Shown here: piece by piece, positions 57,800-64,000 of the stretch
Layout: every line of letters begins with the position of its first letter
Position numbering within the stretch: the stretch's first letter is position 1
Assembly: GCF_021462225.1 (NCBI RefSeq)
Contig: NC_061798.1
Span: forward strand, 19,552,820-19,616,819
Length of the DNA: 64,000 nt
Source: Girardinichthys multiradiatus
Lineage: Eukaryota; Chordata; Actinopteri; Cyprinodontiformes; Goodeidae
Reading direction: 5' to 3'
Translations under genes and position numbers: made by a program
Notes under the pieces: generated by a model
Database searches by the model: none
What the model was told of the DNA's origin: nothing
What the model saw: only the letters and a program-made list of their open reading frames with translations

Positions 57800-58411
57800 G
57801 TCAAGATTGATAACACATAATAAAAACAGTTATTTGATTGCAGTAGAAGCCTTAAATTCAAGAGAAAATGAAAGAACTACAATATTATTCCCCCTATTTG
57901 CATCTGAGCAAACTCAAAAAGGTGCATCTAAGTACATGCTGTTGGTTGATGTGTTTATAGACCTAAAAGGTTGGGAGTTGTTACTTTTAATGCATCCAAC
58001 GAGTAGGAAAAATTGCATTGTTTCTTTATTTGACCTGCCGACCAACAATCAAAGTGAATAAAGAAACAACTGTCCAACTGGTTGGTGCATCTATCAAAAA
58101 AAGTCTGAATCTCCTGTCAGAAGCATTTTTAGAAAACTGAATCAGATTTCTTTTTAAACCATTAGCCACATATTGCACTCTCAATCTTCCCTATAGCGCT
58201 CCAGGCACCAACCAGAACCAGACACATGGGGTTTCCATGTTAAAATGACCATCTGAGAGCAATGCTGCATCACAAAATGAAAGGCCCAAGAGGAGAGAAG
58301 GAATACCAATGTGGTCAGTTTGCATGCAATGCCTGCCAGGTAACCACAAAGCCATAGCTACAGCTATACTGATTTAAGCAAGGAATAGATAGAAGAGAGA
58401 AATGAGTCACG

Positions 58412-58417
58412 TTTATT
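58412..58417 (-). terminator. Candidate poly(A) signal of the WBP1-family gene
   Basis: TTTATT on plus, AATAAA on minus, about 257 bp past the stop codon. Positional support only; longer 3' UTRs are possible. Confidence 0.35.
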
Positions 58418-58673
58418 TTTTGCCATAAACCCAGGCATTGCTCTCAATAATTCAGATTTTCAGTTTTGAGTATCTCTGGGAGTTTCTCATTTCAAACAGA
58501 GTGATCAGAAAGGTCCATCACACCTACTGACTGTCAACCATCACAGTAAGATCTGCCAGACGTTCCTTCAGTAATTTAACCATTCTTCACCTACTAGTCT
58601 TGACCAATAGGAATGCTGTAAAACATTAACATCTAATTCCTGCTTCATCAACCACCTCATGCATGCTGTCGGG

Positions 58674-59686
58674 TTATGATGACTCCAAGGTGATGACAGC
58701 CTCACTGGCTTTGTAGATAACGGTAAAGGAGGAGGGAACCTCACTGTACCGCTCCTCGCAGGGATCAAAAATGGATGATTGGACAATGAGCTTTGATCCG
58801 AGGGAACCTTCAACGCTTTCCTGCACTGCTCCTTCCCCCTTTTCTTTATACAAGTGCCCTTTCTGCAGCTCCTCTTCCCCTCTTCTCACATGACAGCGAC
58901 ATACTTCGATGCCAGAGTCACCTGTAAGCCGTCGGTGGCTGAAATGATCCTCCTCATCTTCTTCCACCTCCTCTTCTTCTCTATCTGGTTTTTGCTCCTC
59001 TTTACTATTGTTTTCTGCGCTTGAAGAGTGCAGACCCTGTGCAGAAGAAGAGAGTGTTACAACATGAGGTGAGGAACCCACTGCAGCCGGTGGGTTGGGG
59101 GGCATTAGATAATGAACTTGACCAGGAGAAACAGAGGATAACAGGACAAGAGGGGAGAGTGGGAGGCGAGCAGGATGTGAGGGTTGTGAGTGTAAAGGGA
59201 GAGAAAGAGGAGGACAAAGAGGCGATAGTCTGTCACTGCCAACAGAGGAACGTTGCTGCACCAGTATGACATCAGGAGTGGCTGCAGGTATTACATCAGG
59301 GGGAACTTGTGACGGGGAAGGCGATGATCTCGGCACAACGACATAGTCACCCCCTGCTTCACTGGGTGTGGACACACGGCTGCTGTTGTACGTCTCGTCA
59401 GTCACCTGGACCGAGAAGGAGGGGCTGGACGGGGAGGTGAGGGAGCAGGACTCGCAGGAGCAGCTGGTGTAGTTGTCGGAACTCTGAGAGGAGGTCGGCC
59501 CGCTTGGGCCAGGGCCCAAGTATGGAGGGCAGGGGTGTCGATGGTGGTGATGATGGGGGTAAGAGGAGCTGGGCCCTGCTGTGGTCCCTCCCTGGAGGGC
59601 GAAGATGGAGCTATAAGGAGGAGGAGGAGTGCTGGGGTGGGCAGCCACTTCTTCATAGGAGGGCAGCTTCAGGGAACTCAGAAAAC
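58674..59686 (-). CDS. WBP1/WBP1L-family protein, last coding exon
   Basis: WBP1 and WBP1L are small membrane-anchored adaptors whose PPxY motifs bind WW domains of NEDD4-type ubiquitin ligases and related proteins. This 1013-bp exon encodes the C-terminal 336 residues. Near its start it has LPSYEEVAAHPSTPPPPYSS, matching the family pattern 'LPPYEEVVNRPPTPPPPYS', and later HRRLTGDSGIEVCRC, the family signature (human 'RRFTGDSGIEVC' in WBP1L, 'RRLTGDSGIELC' in WBP1). Between are long Ser/Pro-rich runs, a poly-His patch and an acidic EEEEVEEDEED stretch. The acceptor is TTTTGCTGCAG before 59686; TAA stop at 58676-58674. The N-terminal Cys-rich domain and membrane span must lie beyond 64000. The C-terminal 90 residues match neither human paralogue from memory, so I give no symbol. 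Confidence 0.85.
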
Positions 59687-60074
59687 CTGCAGCAAAATAA
59701 CAAAAACTTTAAAACACTTTTATCCTGGAAAAGTCTTTACTCTGCCCTAAACCACAATCAGTCACATTCACTAGCCACATAGTTGTTGTTATAATTACAA
59801 TTCACTAAAGCATCACCTCTTTAGCATAAGAAATCCCTAACAAGTGTACTTCCAGTGCCTTGCAAAATGACCCCGTCAATGTTTAAACATTTTGTCACAT
59901 TACAACCACAAACATGGGTGTATTTTATGATATTTATGTGATAGACCAACACAAAGAAGCAGGGGTGGGCATTTTATAAGAATATTTCCAATGGTTATGG
60001 TCAATCTGACAGAGAGAGGTATCCCAATCGTTGCGGTTTTAAGTATAACAATGGCCATCAATGGGCTCTAGATG

Positions 60075-61277
60075 GACAAACTGTCTACTTTTAAGGCTAG
60101 GCTTAAAACTTTCCTTTTTGATAAAGCTTATAGTTAGAGTGGCTTAGGTTATCCTGAGCTATCTCTGTAGTTATGCTGCAATAGGCTTAGGCTGCTGGAG
60201 GACATAATGACCACTTTCACCCTCTTCGCTACATTCTCACACTACTCTCCAATTTTGCATTGTTTGCTGATATTTCAGTTTTTAACTTTATGTTCTCTCT
60301 CTTTTCTCTTCCTAGAAGCTACACCTGGCCTGGCTCTCTGTCTACCTGTGACACCTTTCTGGAGAGGGGCATCGTCCAAGCTTCTGCTGGCAACAACTTA
60401 ATGCTCACCCTCTACCAATGATCCACATAGCCCTGTCTTTTATTGTTTAACCCTTTCTCTCTCCTAGATATAGCAATTGACTAAGCTTTTACTGTAATTA
60501 TATATGCTCTCTTTCAGACTCTAACCTTGAAAACTGGCTCAGAGTTTATCTATTCTTTCTTTCTAGGTGAAACGACTAAAGGAGCTACATCCCTTAACAT
60601 TTACTTTTCCTTCCCATAGAAAGTACTCCTGGATCAGTTCTTCTGTGTTCTTTTTTTGTCTCTGCTCTGTTCTTTCTCTCAAACCCCCAGTCGGTCGTGG
60701 CAGATGGCCGCTCACACTGAGCCTGGTTCTGCTGGACGTTTCTTCCTGTTAAAAGGGAGTTTTTCCTCTCCGCTGTCGCTACATGCATGCTCAGTATGAG
60801 GGATTGCTGCAAAGTCAACGCCAGGGACTGTCCACTGTCTCTACATGCTCATCCGGGAGGAGTGAATGCTGCAAATCACTGACTCGATGCAATCTGCTGG
60901 GTTTCCTTAGATAGAAAAACTTTTTATCCAATTTGAATAAATAAATGGTAAATGGACTGAACTTATATAGCGCTTTTCCAGTCATACAGACCGCTCAAAG
61001 CGCTTTACACTAGAGCCACATTCACCCAATCGCACTCACTAACGCTCACACATTCATACACCGATACGCAGATCGGTAGGCAACTTGAGGTTAAGTGCCT
61101 TGCCCAGGGGCACATCAACCTATGGCAGGAGGAAGCTGGAATCGAACCCACAACTGAATCTGACTGCACTGTTCAATGGTTAGGATTAATTGGAATGTAT
61201 GTACCTGACTGTTGTGAAGTGCCTTGAAGCAACATGTGTTGTGAATTGGCGCTATATAAATAAACTGAATTGAATTA
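60075..61277 (+). mobile_element. 5'-truncated L2-like LINE, nested in Tc1
   Basis: Begins inside the ORF2 end (STFKARLKTFLFDKAYS at about 60085-60138), followed by the same 3' UTR as the copy at 6440-8262, and ends GAAGTGCCTTGAAGCAACAT ... AAATAAACTGAATTGAA. A 238-bp repeat interrupts it at 60943-61180. Confidence 0.8.
60943..61180 (+). repeat. Short interspersed fish repeat, nested in the LINE
   Basis: Sequence AAATGGTAAATGGACTGAAC ... TATAGCGCTTTTCCAGTC ... AAGCGCTTTACACTA ... TTGCCCAGGGGCACATCAAC ... is a high-copy short repeat found across fish genomes. Class (SINE or LINE tail) is not certain. The LINE tail resumes after it at 61181. Confidence 0.65.
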
Positions 61278-61693
61278 TTTTGTGGTATTTATTGTCATAA
61301 CAATAAAAGCAAAGGATTTACAACTTATATGCAGTCATTTTAGGTGACTGTGTGGATGTGACAGCATGTCACAGCAATCATAGCCCCACAAACCCAAATC
61401 CCGCTCTTAAAAACATACCCATTATGAGATAGGCTTTTTCAGGACACCAGGTACATAAAAAGTGTGACTTTTATCACTAAAATGCAACAGTAACTGCAAT
61501 CATATTTTTGAATTATTGAATAATTCTGACAATTCAGCTGGTTTTGGGGGGTTTTCTAACACCATTAATTGGAATTAATTGATGCCATAAGAAGTTCTTC
61601 ACCATAACAACTAACGATATGAGAAAGGCCCATCCCTACAAAGATATGTATGTGGCATGCATTAGTATTCAGCCCTTGAGTCAATGTCTTGTA

Positions 61694-61775
61694 GAATCAC
61701 CTTTTGTTGTTACAGCGCTTTGAGTGTCTCGTTACTGAAAAGCGCTATATAAATAAACTTACCTTACCTTACTTT
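61694..61775 (+). repeat. Retroposon 3' tail
   Basis: ACAGCGCTTTGAGTGTCTCG ... GAAAAGCGCTATATAAATAA followed by ACTTACCTTACCTTAC. This is the tail form of another fish retroposon, interrupting the Tc1 remnant. Confidence 0.5.
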
Positions 61776-61818
61776 ACATACATTGCAATATCTTTACAAA
61801 GTCGCTCAAACTCAGTCT

Positions 61819-61852
61819 GATGGATGGATGGATGGATGGATGGATGGATGGA
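61819..61852. repeat. (GATG)n microsatellite within the Tc1 remnant
   Basis: About eight perfect GATG units. The flanks ACTCAGTCT and GAGTCTGTGAACATCA are Tc1 sequence, which in the family reads GATTGGATGGAG at this spot, so the repeat likely grew from that seed. Confidence 0.85.
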
Positions 61853-62252
61853 GTCTGTGAACATCAATTGTAAAGTCTTTCCACATTTTCTCAATATGAT
61901 TCAGGTCTGGACTTTGACTGAGCCACTCTAACACAGGAAAATGCTTTGATCTAAACTCCCTTTGTAGCTCTAGCTGTATGTTTAGGGTTGCAGGAAGGAG
62001 AACCTCCACCCCAGACACAAGTCTTTTTCAACCTTCAACAGGTTGTTTTCCAGGATTTTTATTTGTTTAATAAAATTTCAAATTCACAATTATCCACTAC
62101 TTTGTGTGAGTCTATAATACCGTGAAATATGTGGTTTTAATGTAATAAAATGTTAAAGAGTTTAAAGTCCACCACATACTCCATAAGAAAAGAGAAATTT
62201 GTTGTCTCTCCAAGAGCTGTAAGAACAAAACATCATTCTGTTCTTGCAGCTA

Positions 62253-63523
62253 CAGGGGTTGGACAATGAAACTGAAACACCTGTCATTTTAGTGTGGGAG
62301 GTTTCAAGGCTAAATTGGACCAGCCTGGTAGCCAGTCTTCATTGATTGCACATTGCACCAGTAAGAGCAGAGTGTGAAGGTTCAATTAGCAGGGTAAGAG
62401 CACAGTTTTGCTCAAAATATTGAAATGCACACAACATTATGGGTGACATACCAGAGTTCAAAAGAGGACAAATTGTTGGTGCGCATTCTTGCTGGCGCAT
62501 CTGTGACCAAGACAGCAAGTCTTTGTGATGTATCAAGAGCCACGGTATCCAAGGTAATGTCAGCATACCACCAAGAAGGACGAACCACATCCAACAGGAT
62601 TAACTGTGGACGCAAGAGGAAGCTGTCTGAAAGGGATGTTCGGGTGCTAACCCGGATTGTATCCAAAAAACATAAAACCACGGCTGCCCAAATCACGACA
62701 GAATTAAATGTGCACCTCAACTCTCCTGTTTCCACCAGAACTGTCCGTCGGGAGCTCCACAGGGTCAATATACACGGCCGGGCTGCTATAGCCAAACCTT
62801 TGGTCACTCATGCCAATGCCAAACGTCGGTTTCAATGGTGCAAGGAGCACAAATCTTGGGCTGTGGACAATGTGAAACATGTATTGTTCTCTGATGAGTC
62901 CACCTTTACTGTTTTCCCCACATCCGGGAGAGTTACGGTGTGGAGAAGCCCCAAAGAAGCGTACCACCCAGACTGTTGCATGCCCAGAGTGAAGCATGGG
63001 GGTGGATCAGTGATGGTTTGGGCTGCCATATCATGGCATTCCCTTGGCGCAATACTTGTGCTAGATGGGCGCGTCACTGCCAAGGACTACCGAACCATTC
63101 TTGAGGACCATGTGCATCCAATGGTTCAAACATTGTATCCTGAAGGCAGTGCCGTGTATCAGGATGACAATGCACCAATACCCACAGCAAGACTGGTGAA
63201 AGATTGGTTTGATGAACATGAAAGTGAAGTTGAACATCTCCCATGGCCTGCACAGTCACCAGATCTAAATATTATTGAGCCACTTTGGGGTGTTTTGGAG
63301 GAGCGAGTCAGGAAACGTTTTCCTCTACCAGTATCACGTAGTGACCCGGCCACTATCCTGCAAGAAGAATGGCTTAAAATCCCTCTGACCACTGTGCAGG
63401 ACTTGTATATGTCATTCCCAAGACGAATTGACGCTGTATTGGCCACAAAAGGAGGCCCTACACCATACTAATAAATTATTGTGGTCTAAAACCAGGTGTT
63501 TCAGTTTCATTGTCCAACCCCTG
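62253..63523 (+). mobile_element. Complete Tc1/mariner element, DD36E-type (1271 bp)
   Basis: Both ends begin CAGGGGTTGGACAATGAAAC read inward, and the inverted repeats are perfect over 31 bp (62253-62283 and 63493-63523). TA flanks both sides (62251-62252, 63524-63525). One long transposase frame fills most of the element. Short perfect ends and a near-full gene suggest a fairly recent insertion. Confidence 0.93.
62425..63471 (+). pseudogene. Tc1/mariner transposase, near-complete frame
   Basis: The frame gives 348 residues, the usual size for Tc1/mariner. From about residue 22 it reads LAGASVTKTASLCDVSRATV (first helix-turn-helix), CGRKRKLSERDV (basic linker and second helical domain), VLFSDESTFTVF (first catalytic Asp), KHGGGSVMVWAAIS, YQDDNAPIPTARLV (second Asp), and SPDLNIIEPLWG (Glu). 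Between the second Asp and the Glu I count 36 residues. Two defects: the first about 20 residues look out of frame, since an ATG at 62439 in another frame reads MGDIPEFKRGQIVGA, the expected family start, and a one-base shift near 62482-62487 separates them; and the codon at 63181-63183 gives Pro where relatives usually have His. Probably inactive, or translated from a later start. Confidence 0.85.
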
Positions 63524-63525
63524 TA

Positions 63526-64000
63526 GTTCTTGACACATTTTTGGGAAAGAACATTTTTCTTGTGGAGTGTCCGAGAAATATTGTGTGATTAGTCAGTGGA
63601 CATGATTACTGCACAGTTAAATGCTGCTTGAGAAGGACTTCCAAAAGTTAATTATCTGGGTTCTTGTGAAGTATAAAATGTCGTGACCAAAAGGAACAAT
63701 TTTTGTTCTTGCCATCGCGAGAAAATGAGCTAATGGATAATGTACAGATCTTAATGGGTATGAGTATGTTTGCAATGTACTGTATCCATATACGGAACTA
63801 TCCAGTGCTGACAAGATGCATCTAGAAAATTGTACAAGGTGGAGCTAAAACATATTTTCAATTACATGGTGATCATTAGGAAAAAATCATGAGTTACATC
63901 TTAAACACAGACAGATACCTGCTTATAATTATAGCGTGGTAATAGTGAAATAAATTTTTTACTGATCAATCTAAGCTTTTCAAGTCAAAGAAATGGCCAT
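63526..64000. other. Right edge, nothing recognised
   Basis: AT-rich sequence. No exon of the WBP1-family gene was identified here; its upstream exons must lie beyond the window. Confidence 0.5.

Larger units (their letters stand above)
59853..62160 (-). mobile_element. Reversed Tc1-like element carrying nested insertions
   Basis: The left end CAGTGCCTTGCAAAATGACC and the following 'TTATGATATTTATGTGATAG' are the outer Tc1 sequence. The rest resumes at about 61640 ('GCATTAGTATTCAGCCC', 'TCTTGTAGAATCACC') and runs through the reversed transposase to 'TGTTTAGGGTTGCAGGAAGG' and beyond. The parts are separated by a LINE copy (60075-61277) and a short retroposon tail (61694-61775). The right terminal repeat is lost, so the right limit is approximate. 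Confidence 0.6.

Noticed and set aside
61822..61852. GATG run as the end of a full Rex3 LINE
   Set aside because: Both flanks continue as Tc1 sequence without any LINE coding or tail sequence beside it.
63159..63446. Antisense frames over the DD36E transposase
   Set aside because: Shadows of the transposase gene.
1..64000. A CRISPR array, operon or other prokaryote-type defence or biosynthetic system
   Set aside because: The window is intron-bearing vertebrate DNA; no regularly spaced direct repeats or gene clusters of that type occur.

Overview
This is vertebrate nuclear DNA, almost certainly from a ray-finned (teleost) fish. Three protein genes are split by GT-AG introns, the introns and spacers are AT-rich, and much of the window is fish-type transposable elements (Tc1/mariner, hAT, PIF/Harbinger, L2-like and RTE/Rex3-like LINEs, a tRNA-derived SINE). 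The genus cannot be named from the sequence. No prokaryotic feature, CRISPR array or RNA gene was found.

All three genes lie on the minus strand. (1) mogs, glucosidase I of the ER, has four coding exons between 12552 and 17991 that splice into a clean 845-residue frame; a noncoding first exon and promoter are proposed near 22416-22510. (2) pdcd4, the MA3-domain inhibitor of eIF4A, has eleven coding exons between 25082 and 49305 that splice into 467 residues; its promoter is a CpG-rich block at about 48720-49780 and its 3' UTR runs to about 24083. (3) The last coding exon of a WW-domain-binding-protein-1 family gene (WBP1/WBP1L) is at 58674-59686; its upstream exons lie beyond the right edge. 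The three genes share no pathway: one trims N-glycans in the ER, one restrains translation initiation, one is a PPxY adaptor. Their order matters for synteny, because human MOGS neighbours WBP1 on 2p13 while human PDCD4 and WBP1L are both on 10q24-25.

Layout: 1-12240 is repeat-rich sequence downstream of mogs (a 1.76-kb non-autonomous Harbinger with TTA target duplication, an L2-like LINE tail, a second Harbinger-like element, Tc1 remnants). 12240-22510 is mogs. 22510-24080 is a spacer with a Tc1 remnant. 24083-49305 is pdcd4, whose introns hold a 1.6-kb Tc1 element with 200-bp nearly identical ends, a hAT MITE with an 8-bp duplication nested in an older Tc1, and a reversed L2 reverse-transcriptase piece. 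49800-58400 is a spacer with an RTE/Rex3-like LINE copy and two strong palindromes. 58674-59686 is the WBP1-family exon. 59853-62160 is a stack of nested elements, and 62253-63523 is a complete Tc1/mariner element with perfect 31-bp inverted repeats and a transposase whose catalytic spacing I count as DD36E.

No novel biological system was found. The best leads are the DD36E element, the recent Tc1 insertion in pdcd4, the nested insertions, the altered degron region of this Pdcd4, and the gene order.
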